The translations under genes were made by a program, and so were the position numbers. From contig NZ_CP084098.1 in assembly GCF_036345015.1 (NCBI RefSeq), positions 62,001 to 126,000 of the forward strand: a stretch of 64,000 nucleotides of DNA, read 5' to 3'. The notes below the pieces were generated by a model. That model saw only the letters and a program-made list of their open reading frames with translations, was not told the DNA's origin and did no database searches. The stretch's first letter is position 1; each line of letters begins with the position of its first letter. The DNA is from Cyanobacterium sp. Dongsha4 (GTDB taxonomy: Bacteria > Cyanobacteriota > Cyanobacteriia > Cyanobacteriales > Cyanobacteriaceae). Of the stretch, positions 19,126 through 27,467 are shown one piece after another.

Positions 19126-19635
19126 ATGTCCCCAGATATTACGGCTTCCATCAAGAAAAAACTTAACTCCAGAGGTTGGCGCATGACACCTCAAAGGGAA
19201 AAAATCCTTGAAGTATTTCAAAACTTGCCCCAAGGAAATCATCTCAGTGCCGAAGAATTACATCAAATGCTTACAGAGTCGGGGGAAAACATTAGCTTAT
19301 CGACTATTTACCGTAGTGTAAAGTTGATGACAAAAATGAGAGTTTTAAGAGAGTTAGAACTAGCCGAGGGTCATAAACACTATGAATTAAATCATCCTTA
19401 TCCCCACCACCATCATCACATTGTTTGTATTCAGTGTAATAAAACCATCGAATTTCAAGATGACTCCATTTTAAAACATAGTCTTAAACAATGTCAGAAA
19501 GAGGATTTCCAGCTAATAGATTGTCAGTTAACGGTTATGACTATTTGTAAAGAAGCCATTGAAATGGGTTGGCCTTCCACTTTACCCACCGATTGGTGTT
19601 GCAGTCGTGCGATCGCAGAAGGACATCATAAATAA
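19126..19635 (+). CDS. fur: Fur family ferric uptake regulator
   Basis: A metal-responsive repressor. The winged-helix part reads GWRMTPQREKILEVFQ then LSLSTIYRSVKLM. It is followed by the hinge ELELAEGHKHYEL, the His cluster PHHHHH, and CIQC, the first of the usual Cys pairs. It looks closest to cyanobacterial FurA, but the second Cys-x-x-Cys of FurA appears as TICKEA, so one Cys is lost. The tail instead ends WCCSRA. I chose the ATG at 19126 (170 residues) over a TTG at 19063, as family members begin just before the winged helix. Iron or redox sensing is inferred. Confidence 0.88.
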   Translation: MSPDITASIKKKLNSRGWRMTPQREKILEVFQNLPQGNHLSAEELHQMLTESGENISLSTIYRSVKLMTKMRVLRELELAEGHKHYELNHPYPHHHHHIVCIQCNKTIEFQDDSILKHSLKQCQKEDFQLIDCQLTVMTICKEAIEMGWPSTLPTDWCCSRAIAEGHHK

Positions 19636-19639
19636 CATG

Positions 19640-19900
19640 AATCTCAAAAGGTAAAGAGCAAAAGGCAATTAGTGAATAGTGAATAGTTGATAATTAAAAG
19701 GTGACAGGTTTCAGGTTTCAGGTTTCAGGTGTTAGATGTTAGAAAATTTCTGAATTTTTAATTCTCCCTACTCCCTACTCCCCACTCCCCTACTTTTATA
19801 AAACCCCTAACTCCTAACTCATTACTTGTTTCCCCCTAATCAACCCAATATCCCAATCCCCTATAACCCCGAACCCCGAACCCCGAACTCCGAACCTCCT
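19640..19900. repeat. Low-complexity intergenic run of short repeated phrases
   Basis: This stretch is built from CAGGTTTCAGGTTTCAGG, ACTCCCTACTCCCC, CCTAACTCCTAACTC and CCCGAACCCCGAA units. Equivalent runs appear near 14250, 22500, 23660, 38670, 43860, 50040-50100 and 55000. It encodes nothing convincing and would give a false N-terminal extension to the next gene if an upstream ATG were used. Confidence 0.7.
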
Positions 19901-19903
19901 AAT

Positions 19904-20587
19904 ATGCTTTATTTAAAAAATGTTTCCTATCATCCTGCCGCTATCCCTCATCCCATAATTCAAGATATAAATATTACCCTTCCCCCTCAAAAATTGGGGT
20001 TAATCATTGGGGTTAGTGGTTCAGGGAAAACAACCTTACTAGAAATTTTAGCTGGATTGGCAGAAAAAACCAGTGGGCAAATTTTATGGCGTACCCAAGA
20101 ATTAACTTCTGACGATTTACAACAGTTAAGTGGTATTGTTTTTCAGTTTCCCGAAAGACATTTTTGTGGTGCAACGGTGCTTGAGGAGTTAAGATTAGGT
20201 CATCCTGAATTGAGTGCCACCCGTATCAAGGAAACTCTTACAGAAGTGGGATTGGAGCAAATTAGTTACGATACTCCCCCCCATGCCTTAAGTGGAGGAC
20301 AGCAAAGAAGATTATCTTTAGCGGTACAATTAATTAGACAACCAAATATTTTATTGCTGGATGAACCCACTGCGGGGCTAGATTGGTTGATGAAAAGACA
20401 ATTAGTCAGTTTGTTATCTCGTTTAAAAGAACATTGGACACTTTTGATTGTCACCCATGATGCTAGTGATTTAATTGATATTGCCGATAACTGTTGGCGC
20501 TTAGAAGAAGGAAGACTCGAATCTGTTAATCAGGATACTCTTAAGCCTTTAAATAAAACGGAGGTAGATTTTGATCGCATTTTGTGA
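19904..20587 (+). CDS. ABC transporter ATPase, EcfA/CbiO-like
   Basis: A 227-residue ATP-binding subunit with Walker A (GVSGSGKTT), a Q-loop region FQFPERHFCGATVLEEL typical of energy-coupling-factor ATPases, signature ALSGGQQRR, Walker B (ILLLDEPTAGLD) and the H-loop (VTHD). It would power import of a vitamin or metal together with membrane partners encoded elsewhere. No permease or substrate-binding component is adjacent. I start it at the ATG at 19904, because the longer reading frame to 19826 is made from the CCCGAA repeat run. Confidence 0.9.
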   Translation: MLYLKNVSYHPAAIPHPIIQDINITLPPQKLGLIIGVSGSGKTTLLEILAGLAEKTSGQILWRTQELTSDDLQQLSGIVFQFPERHFCGATVLEELRLGHPELSATRIKETLTEVGLEQISYDTPPHALSGGQQRRLSLAVQLIRQPNILLLDEPTAGLDWLMKRQLVSLLSRLKEHWTLLIVTHDASDLIDIADNCWRLEEGRLESVNQDTLKPLNKTEVDFDRIL

Positions 20588-20651
20588 TCATATAGTAATT
20601 CTCATTACTCTTAACTCCTAACCTTGAACTCAGGTTATCTTGAATTTTGCC

Positions 20652-20681
20652 TTGTCAAAACTAGAAGTTTTTTGCTATAAT
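20652..20681 (+). promoter_or_regulatory. Promoter of tRNA-Ser
   Basis: TTGTCA at 20652-20657 and TATAAT at 20676-20681 are separated by 18 bases, and the tRNA begins 17 bases downstream. This is a good sigma-70 type match. Confidence 0.7.
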
Positions 20682-20697
20682 CTGTAAGTGCCGTCTA

Positions 20698-20787
20698 GGA
20701 GAGATGGCTGAGCGGTTGAAAGCGGCTTCCTGCTAAGAAGTTATGGGGTCATAAGCTCCATCGAGGGTTCGAATCCCTCTCTCTCCG
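20698..20787 (+). tRNA. trnS-GCU: tRNA-Ser (anticodon GCU)
   Basis: A 90-base class II tRNA with a long variable arm. The acceptor strand GGAGAGA pairs with TCTCTCC, with a G discriminator. The D-arm contains GGCTGAGCGGTTGAAAG, the anticodon loop reads TTCCTGCTAAG with anticodon GCT, and the T-arm has the GGTTCGAATCC core. The CCA end is not encoded. Confidence 0.95.
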
Positions 20788-20836
20788 TTAACTAAACCAA
20801 TCTAAGTGAATAAACCCACGTGGTTAATTTTCCATC

Positions 20837-21958
20837 CTAGTGTAGTGGGGATTGCGAGGATAGTCTTGGCAAAACTACGGTGAACTTGCTACCCTTGTTT
20901 TCTTCGCTTTCCACAAAGATAGTTCCTTGACATAACTCAACGGCTTTTTTTACGATGGATAATCCTAAGCCATTACCTTTAATGTTACCAACATTATTGC
21001 CTCTCTCAAAAAGGTGAAATAGTTTTTCTTGATAGTCTTCGGGAATGCCAATTCCGTCATCTTCAATTTCTAAAATAATTTCTTCTTCATTTTTATCTAA
21101 CTTTAAACGGACTTCTCCTCCTTGGGGAGAATATTTGATGGCATTGGATAAAAGATTGTGTAAGATGTGGTTGAGTATTTTTTGGTCTAAACAAACTTCA
21201 TATTGATTATCATTGGTGCATAGTTTGATTTGGTGTTCATCGGAGAGATTTTTATATTCTTCTACCAATATTTCAAGATATTCCACAAGGTTAAATTTTT
21301 GCGGATAAAGGGTTACTTTGCCTTCTTCTGCCCGACTAATTAACAATAAGTCTTCAAGAGAGTCTTTCATTTTACCCACCGCAGACTTAATAAAGTTAAA
21401 ATATCTTTCTTTTTTATCAGGTGAGATGCGATCGCCATAATCTCGAATTAACTCAGTATAGCCAAGAATGTTAGTCAAAGGTGTACGCAGGTCATGGGAA
21501 GCGGTAGCAAGAGCCCGACTTTTTAATTCATTAATTTTTTTTTCGGCACACAATTCTTCTTCTGTATGCTTATCTTCACTATATTTAGCCAACGCCATAC
21601 TAATAGTAGTGCTAATATCAGCAATTTTGTAAGGCTTTACTAAATAACCATAAACAGGAGTTGCTTTTGCTCTTTGTAAGGTATTGGTATCAGCATAGGC
21701 ACTCAAATAAATAATCGGTATTTTCCATTGATGATAAATCTGCTGTGCCGCAGTAATACCGTCCATTTCTCCTTTTAACATAATATCCATCAAAATTAAA
21801 TCAGGAGGAGATTTTTCTACCTGAGAAATTGCTTTTTCACCACTGTTAACTACTGCATTTATGTGATAGCCTAATTTCTTTAAATCTAAGGCTAGGCTTT
21901 CGGCGGCAATCAGTTCATCTTCGACAATTAAGATTGTGGTGGTGAGGGTATTATTCAT
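20837..21958 (-). CDS. Response regulator-histidine kinase hybrid (REC-HisKA-HATPase)
   Basis: A soluble 373-residue signalling protein with the receiver domain first. The phosphoacceptor is D58 in LILMDIM, with the switch Lys in YLVKPYK. A short coiled linker leads to HisKA with H155 in ASHDLRTPL, then an ATPase domain with an N-box, DDGIGIP and KGNGLGLSIVKKA. All catalytic residues are present. REC-first kinases of this type receive a phosphoryl signal from another kinase and pass it on. No partner is adjacent. I use the start at 21958 (MNNTLTTTILIVEDE). A longer frame to 22009 exists. Confidence 0.9.
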   Translation of the reverse strand: MNNTLTTTILIVEDELIAAESLALDLKKLGYHINAVVNSGEKAISQVEKSPPDLILMDIMLKGEMDGITAAQQIYHQWKIPIIYLSAYADTNTLQRAKATPVYGYLVKPYKIADISTTISMALAKYSEDKHTEEELCAEKKINELKSRALATASHDLRTPLTNILGYTELIRDYGDRISPDKKERYFNFIKSAVGKMKDSLEDLLLISRAEEGKVTLYPQKFNLVEYLEILVEEYKNLSDEHQIKLCTNDNQYEVCLDQKILNHILHNLLSNAIKYSPQGGEVRLKLDKNEEEIILEIEDDGIGIPEDYQEKLFHLFERGNNVGNIKGNGLGLSIVKKAVELCQGTIFVESEENKGSKFTVVLPRLSSQSPLH

Positions 21959-22009
21959 AGGAAGAAATCTACTTGAGAATGTGTTGAATTTCTTGAGTTT
22001 ATTTTTCAA

Positions 22010-22609
22010 ACACCTTACTTGGAAAATATCAGTTAATGACTATCAATAATATATTAATAATAGTTTCTAGTATTGTGTTTAACTACTAGATTAATTTTAC
22101 TCTATAAAGAGATTTTAAAATTCTTTTAAGCTAAAACTTATATAAATCATCGGGAAGGTTTAGGATGTTGGGGTGTTAGTGGGAAACCAATTCTTAAAGT
22201 GCTGAAGTGACTAATAACTGATTATTAACTGACGTTACGCACTAATTCAAATGTTAAGTTATAAGGAGGTTTCAGGTAGCAGGTAACAGATTTAAGAATC
22301 TCAAACATTGATTCCAAATATCAAGATTCTTACATAAACGCTTCAAGTGTCGCTCATTGATGCCCTTGTACGCCCATGCTTCAATAGACTCTTGTACAAG
22401 AATAAAGAAGAAAATCAATGAATGAACATCACATCTATTTCTTGTCAACTCTTTAACCTGACACCTAAAACCAATCATGTATTCTATTTTTGCGTAAGAT
22501 CAGTTATTAATTACCTTTGCCCTGTGCATCGTTGCCCATTGCCTTTTTTTGATTGCTAGATTGCTAATGACTAATTGCTAACGGCTCTTGCTTCAACCTA
22601 AATTAAAGT
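22010..22609. other. Gap with repeat runs and a doubtful 68-codon frame
   Basis: No convincing gene in about 600 bases. A minus-strand open frame at 22272-22478 contains DVHSLIFFFILVQESIEAW and GINERHLKRLCKNLDIW, which looks like real protein and may be the end of a decayed gene. Both its ends run into CAGGTTTCAGG-type repeats. Further TTGCCC phrases lie near 22515-22550. Confidence 0.4.
22272..22478 (-). pseudogene. Possible remnant of an unknown gene
   Basis: This is a 68-codon frame with a protein-like central part: a hydrophobic helix SLIFFFILV, then an acidic-basic helix ending in NLDIWNQC. No family is recognised. Its start and stop both fall in repeat-like DNA, so it is at best a scrap preserved between repeat insertions. 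It could equally be a small membrane protein or chance. Confidence 0.25.
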
Positions 22610-23629
22610 TTATCTGAGAGTATATTTAAAGTTTTGTTCCCCCGTATAACCTGTTAATTCTGCTAATTTTTCTAAGGATTGTACTCCTTCATATACTTGA
22701 CCTTGAATAATCCATGTGGGAAAGGCTCTAATATTTGCGTCAACGCATTTTTGTGGTTCTCCTTTTAAGCCATCGGGAGCGCATTCTATTTTTTTGAGAT
22801 GGTTATTAAAGGCTTCTTTGCCAAATAGCTGTTTTTGATCGTAGCAGTGAGGACACCAATAAGCGGAGTACATGACGGCATCAGATTCGGCTAAATGGTC
22901 TGCCAAAGCAATTTCTGATTCTCCTGATGTGGTGGTAATTTCCCAACCAATGGGAGGTTTTGGTTCTACTGTGGGCTTAGGAGTGATAATTTTTCCATTT
23001 TGAGATATTTCCGTCGCTGGTTCATTGGTGGCAACGTCAACATTCACATTGGCATATACTCCCACTGCACTTACTAGGGTGATAAGTGCGATCGCAACTC
23101 CTGTAAAAATAATTTGTCCCATGTCTTCCCAATCGTTTCCAATAATGGTCAAAGTTAATAAACTTAAAGAAAATAGAGCCGAACCGATGCAATAGTAACA
23201 AACCATTTGCAGTTCAAAGGCTAATACATACATTAGATAGGCACTAAAAGTCGCCATGGCAAAGCTACCCACTGCCATCCCCCACCATGTCCATTTTTCT
23301 AAATTAAGCCTGAGTTGTTTATTTTTCTCTGGATTAACAAATAGAGGAGAAAGAGCTAAAGTTGCCATAACAAGATAAGCAAATGAGCCAAATATGCTTA
23401 ATGGTGGTCCTGTTTTCCCTTGAGGGTCTAGGGGATAAGCATAGGCACTGTCTAAGACACTACTGCAACCTGCGGCGGCTTCTGTTACTTCTGTTGTACA
23501 AGCAACTTCTCCCCCTGTCAATTTGGTGATGGTGAGATAGAGGGTTAAAATTAAGCCCACAATTGCGATCGCACCTATGATAAGACGAGATTTTTTTTGT
23601 ATCCAAGTTTGATTTCGACGACGAAGCAT
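22610..23629 (-). CDS. VKOR-thioredoxin fusion (disulfide-bond forming enzyme)
   Basis: A 339-residue membrane oxidoreductase that makes disulfides in exported or lumenal proteins, as the VKOR family does with quinone. The N-terminal half has four to five membrane helices. It carries a loop Cys pair (VACTTE and AGCSSVL), both on the extracytoplasmic side, and the quinone-side CYYC. The C-terminal domain is a thioredoxin fold with WCPHC and a later Cys pair (IECAP, KCVDA), then cis-Pro in AFPTW. The fusion is characteristic of cyanobacteria and plants. Single gene, minus strand, followed by btpA upstream. Confidence 0.93.
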   Translation of the reverse strand: MLRRRNQTWIQKKSRLIIGAIAIVGLILTLYLTITKLTGGEVACTTEVTEAAAGCSSVLDSAYAYPLDPQGKTGPPLSIFGSFAYLVMATLALSPLFVNPEKNKQLRLNLEKWTWWGMAVGSFAMATFSAYLMYVLAFELQMVCYYCIGSALFSLSLLTLTIIGNDWEDMGQIIFTGVAIALITLVSAVGVYANVNVDVATNEPATEISQNGKIITPKPTVEPKPPIGWEITTTSGESEIALADHLAESDAVMYSAYWCPHCYDQKQLFGKEAFNNHLKKIECAPDGLKGEPQKCVDANIRAFPTWIIQGQVYEGVQSLEKLAELTGYTGEQNFKYTLR

Positions 23630-23790
23630 AATAAGTAATTATATTTTTTAATTTAATATGACTTGAGTAGGGAGTTCGGAGTTCAGAGTTCGGAGTTCAG
23701 AATTAGTGTTAATTAAACACTGTTGTCCGTTGCCTGTTACTTTATTCTTAATTACTAATTACTTTATATTCACTTACCGAGTATAACAAT

Positions 23791-24633
23791 TTAGTTTTTG
23801 ACCTTTTCGGTGGTTTCTTTTTTCTGAGGAATTACTATAGGAGTATTAGCGGCTTCGACAAACTGAGATACTCTACTAGGGTCTATGGTTTCGTGAATAT
23901 TACCATGACGCTTGAGGGAACTAGCAACGATAACACCATCGGCGAATGTCATTAACTGTCCAATATTCTCCCAATTAGCACCGCTACCGATAAAAACTGG
24001 AGTATCTTGAGAAGCGGACTTGGCTAACTCTAAATCTTCTAAACTAGGGGGTAATCCCGTTGACCAACCTGATAAGATAATACCGTCTGCTAATCCTCTA
24101 TGAATGGTATCAGTGACGGCACTGGTTAAATTCGGTGTACCAAGAGGACGAGCGTGTTTTACTAAGACATCAGCAAAGATGGCTATATCTTGCCCTAATT
24201 CTCGGCGATAACGTTGGATTTCGTGGGCTTTTCCTTCAATTACTCCTTGATCTGTTGCCATTACCCCTGTATAGACATTAACTCGTATAAATTGAGCTCC
24301 CACGCAAGATGCGATCGCCATTCCGCTATGGGCATCATTTCTGAGAACGTTTAAACCAATGGGTAACATGACTAAATTCATGATGCGATCGACAATCAAG
24401 GTCATAGCACTGACTACAGCAGGATCTACTTTATCCTTAGTAAAAGGGGCATCAAAAAAATTTTCAATAATAATACCGTCCACCCCTCCGGCGGCTAAAG
24501 CAGTGGCTTCTTGTTCTGCCCTTTCCATTACCGCTTTTAAGTTACCGCCCCAACGGGCAGAAGTGGGCAAGGGTAATAAATGAACAACACCAATAACGGG
24601 TTTTTTCGTGCCAAATATTTTTTCTGTTATCAT
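23791..24633 (-). CDS. btpA: Photosystem I biogenesis protein BtpA
   Basis: A 280-residue TIM-barrel-like protein peripheral to thylakoids. In Synechocystis BtpA is needed for stable accumulation of photosystem I, though its chemical activity is unclear. The N-terminus PVIGVVHLLPLP, the GGVDGIIIENFFDAPF strand, and GLADGIILSGWSTG are family hallmarks. A C-terminal ~20-residue Pro/Lys tail is variable. Related archaeal proteins of the family are not photosynthetic, but context here is clearly cyanobacterial. Confidence 0.93.
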   Translation of the reverse strand: MITEKIFGTKKPVIGVVHLLPLPTSARWGGNLKAVMERAEQEATALAAGGVDGIIIENFFDAPFTKDKVDPAVVSAMTLIVDRIMNLVMLPIGLNVLRNDAHSGMAIASCVGAQFIRVNVYTGVMATDQGVIEGKAHEIQRYRRELGQDIAIFADVLVKHARPLGTPNLTSAVTDTIHRGLADGIILSGWSTGLPPSLEDLELAKSASQDTPVFIGSGANWENIGQLMTFADGVIVASSLKRHGNIHETIDPSRVSQFVEAANTPIVIPQKKETTEKVKN

Positions 24634-24870
24634 AAAAATTTATTATATAAATATCTTCCTAGAAGGGACAGTTATGCTGTATGCCCTTTTACTAATCAGC
24701 AAGATTTTATTTTAATGGTCGTTGGTAAATCTCTCAAATATTGTAAGCTAGTTTGATGAATAAGTTTACTGGTAAAGCTCGGGAAAAGGGAAAAGAAAAC
24801 TCGTGAAAAGTGAGAATAGCAAAATTAAGAGTCATGACGAACTACGAGTCATTGAAAAAATTAGAAAATT

Positions 24871-25110
24871 ATGAAAACATTAATTAGATTAAAAATAGAG
24901 AAGTTTAAAGAAAACAATATGACATATTTCGTTGCTACTAGCGATGATTTAGAAGGCTTAGTGGCAGAGGGAGAAACCATTGAACAAGTGCTAGAAATTG
25001 CTCAAGATGTGGCTAAAATTTTATTAGAATTTGAACAAAACAACAATAATAAAAATATTATCAAAGACATTCCTAATGAATTTGAATATCCTCTATTTAT
25101 GGAGGTTTAA
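24871..25110 (+). CDS. hicB: HicB-like antitoxin
   Basis: A 79-residue protein with the degenerate RNase H-like HicB fold: YFVATSDDLEGLVAEGETIEQVL matches the family core, in which a strand pair is followed by a helix. No DNA-binding domain is fused, as its length ends soon after the core, so autoregulation may be weak or use another factor. It overlaps hicA by one base (TAATG), giving the antitoxin-first order typical of part of the family. Confidence 0.87.
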   Translation: MKTLIRLKIEKFKENNMTYFVATSDDLEGLVAEGETIEQVLEIAQDVAKILLEFEQNNNNKNIIKDIPNEFEYPLFMEV

Positions 25111-25331
25111 TGGGTAGATTATCTGGTTTTTCCTCTCAAAAAGTTACTCAAAAAATAAATAAATTAGGCTTTGAATTTTATCCTATGGCGAAAGGAGATC
25201 ATGAAATTTGGTTTAATCCCAAAACTAAAGCTAAAACAACTATTCCCCATCATCGAGAAATTAAAGAAGATACATTAAGAAATATTTTAAAACAAGCTAA
25301 AATCGACGTAGATACTTTTCTGACAATATAG
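25110..25331 (+). CDS. hicA: HicA-like mRNA interferase toxin
   Basis: A 73-residue double-stranded-RNA-binding-like toxin that would cleave mRNA when free of HicB. LGFEFYPMAKGDHEIWFNP places the catalytic His in the GDHEIW segment. It is followed by TTIPHHREIKEDTLRNILKQAKI, the usual second half. All of the family is present, and the ATG overlaps the hicB stop. Confidence 0.9.
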   Translation: MGRLSGFSSQKVTQKINKLGFEFYPMAKGDHEIWFNPKTKAKTTIPHHREIKEDTLRNILKQAKIDVDTFLTI

Positions 25332-25487
25332 GCTTTTTCTAAAATAGATTTATTATCCTTTTAACTATAATTTTTCTCTAGGATATACTTGACAAGGTTC
25401 TAAATTTGAGTATTTTAAAAATTACTCTTCCCTTTTCCTTACCTTCACTATTATCTTTTATTCCTTGACTGAGTATAAAATCACAAT

Positions 25488-26165
25488 ATGAATAATTTTA
25501 TTAATGCCCGTTTTCTTAAAGCCACTCCTATTCTTATTAAGGGTAGTTTAACTATTTTTATCGCTGTCGGTACTTTTTCTGCGTGGCAAGGTACTCGTAA
25601 TTTATGGCGCAATCTTACGGGTATGCTTAACTATCAGGTTACATCACCTACTATCAAAGATCCTCATCTACTAATTCAACAAATTCAAGGGGTTAGTGAG
25701 TTAACAACTACAGTTTTTGTTATGGATGCGATCGCACCTATTTCTTCTCAACGAAAATTAGGAGAATGGGTAATTGGTGAAACCAGTTTACTTTATATTG
25801 CCAGAGGAGAAGTAAAAGCAGGATTAGATTTAAGTAAAATTACTCCAAATGATGTGAAAATCAATCAGGATACAATTACGATTAAATTGCCTTCCCCTGA
25901 AATTCTCGACAGTAAAATAGATGTTACTAAATCTCAGGTATATGATTATGATCGGGGTTTCCTCAATTTAGGTCCAGATAACGCTCCTCAGTTACAAAGT
26001 GAGGCACAAAAACAAACTCTCAATAAAATTAAACAAACTGCCTGTGATGAGAATATTTTAGAACAAGCTAACGAAAGAGCGATCATGGTTATTAGCCAAT
26101 TAATGAAAACTTCTGGATATAAGAATGTAGTTGTTGAAACTTCTAATCTTAAAACTTGTCTATAG
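25488..26165 (+). CDS. DUF4230 family membrane-anchored protein
   Basis: A 225-residue protein with one N-terminal membrane helix (about residues 15-33), the rest being periplasmic. The region from LTTTVFVMDAI through ARGEVKAGLDLSKI and ITIKLPSPEILDSKID matches DUF4230 proteins, which are common in bacteria and without a defined role. It is followed closely by a MalK-like ATPase on the same strand, but no functional link is evident. Confidence 0.82.
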   Translation: MNNFINARFLKATPILIKGSLTIFIAVGTFSAWQGTRNLWRNLTGMLNYQVTSPTIKDPHLLIQQIQGVSELTTTVFVMDAIAPISSQRKLGEWVIGETSLLYIARGEVKAGLDLSKITPNDVKINQDTITIKLPSPEILDSKIDVTKSQVYDYDRGFLNLGPDNAPQLQSEAQKQTLNKIKQTACDENILEQANERAIMVISQLMKTSGYKNVVVETSNLKTCL

Positions 26166-26241
26166 AAAAATACGAATGACCTTGAAGCTAAATGCTATAA
26201 TCTGACCTTGAATACATTAGCTAAAACATTGAGTAAAGAGT

Positions 26242-27456
26242 TTGTCACGGGTTACTATTGAGAATCTATATAAAACTTACAATTCAGCGAAGGAAGTAGA
26301 TGAGTCGCAAATCATTACTAATGCTGTTTTGAAGGGAATTAATCTCCAAATACAAGAAGGAGAGTTTATGGTTTTGGTTGGTCCTTCAGGATGTGGCAAA
26401 AGCACTTTACTCCGTTTGATTGCTGGTTTAGAGGACATTTCTGGAGGAAAAATTTATATTGGCGATCGCATTGTGAATGAATTACCCCCCAAAGCCAGAG
26501 ATATAGCAATGGTTTTTCAAAATTATGCCTTATATCCTCATCTGAGTGTCTATGACAATATCGCCTTTGGTTTACGGCGTATGAAAAATAAAGACTATCC
26601 CTCTAACTCCCCCATAGAAACACTGCTCTCATCTTTAACTGGTTTTTTACCTCCTTCTTTGCGTTATGTCAATAGTACAGAAAAGAAAATTCAAGCACAA
26701 GTTAAGACCGTAGCAGAAATGTTACAAATAGACCATCTTTTATCCAGATTACCGAAACAGTTATCAGGAGGGCAAAAGCAACGGGTAGCACTAGGAAGAG
26801 CGATCGCACGTAATCCACAAGTATTTTTGATGGATGAACCCTTATCTAATCTTGACGCTAAATTGAGAACAGAAACCCGAATGCAAATTGTTAAGCTACA
26901 AAAACAATTACAAGTTACTACCATTTATGTAACTCATGACCAGACAGAAGCAATGACAATGGGCGATCGCATCGCAGTGATGAACCAAGGAGAAATCCAA
27001 CAAATAGCCACACCTTTAGAAATTTATCAGCATCCAGCCAACACATTTGTCGCTCAATTTATTGGTAGTCCAGCCATGAACTTATTAGAAGTTAACTATC
27101 AAAAACCAGACTTCTTGATTTATGGTCAAACAAAAATTCCTTTAACACTCCAATGGCAAGAAAGATTGAAAGATTATAATTATGAAAAAATTTGGTTAGG
27201 AATTAGACCAGAATCGTTTTATGTTACGGAAGAATCTTCTGCTAGTATTCCCGTTATTGTTAATTTAGTAGAAGCATTAGGTCATGAAACCATATTAACA
27301 GTCAATCTGGAAAATAATCCAGAACAAAACCTACAAATTAAACTATTTAATCATGACTTAATTACTTTTGGAGAAAAAATAAATTTAGGAATTAAACTAG
27401 AAAAAGTGAACTTTTTTGACCATTATAGCAGACAAAATATTTTATTAAAAAGTTAG
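26242..27456 (+). CDS. MalK/UgpC-type sugar ABC transporter ATPase
   Basis: A 404-residue ATPase energising a sugar or osmolyte importer. Walker A (GPSGCGKST), Q-loop FQNYALYPH, signature LSGGQKQR, Walker B (VFLMDEPLSNLD) and VTHDQTEA are intact. A regulatory beta-domain follows from about residue 275. A ~35-residue insertion follows GLRRM before the helical signature region, as seen in other cyanobacterial MalK-like proteins (for example GgtA-type). It starts at a TTG. Partners are not adjacent, so it may serve several importers. Confidence 0.9.
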   Translation: MSRVTIENLYKTYNSAKEVDESQIITNAVLKGINLQIQEGEFMVLVGPSGCGKSTLLRLIAGLEDISGGKIYIGDRIVNELPPKARDIAMVFQNYALYPHLSVYDNIAFGLRRMKNKDYPSNSPIETLLSSLTGFLPPSLRYVNSTEKKIQAQVKTVAEMLQIDHLLSRLPKQLSGGQKQRVALGRAIARNPQVFLMDEPLSNLDAKLRTETRMQIVKLQKQLQVTTIYVTHDQTEAMTMGDRIAVMNQGEIQQIATPLEIYQHPANTFVAQFIGSPAMNLLEVNYQKPDFLIYGQTKIPLTLQWQERLKDYNYEKIWLGIRPESFYVTEESSASIPVIVNLVEALGHETILTVNLENNPEQNLQIKLFNHDLITFGEKINLGIKLEKVNFFDHYSRQNILLKS

Positions 27457-27467
27457 AATAAAACTTC

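Noticed and set aside
19826-19903. Longer ABC ATPase starting at 19826
   Set aside because: The added segment is built from CCCGAA repeat units and adds a Pro-rich stretch that is foreign to the family.
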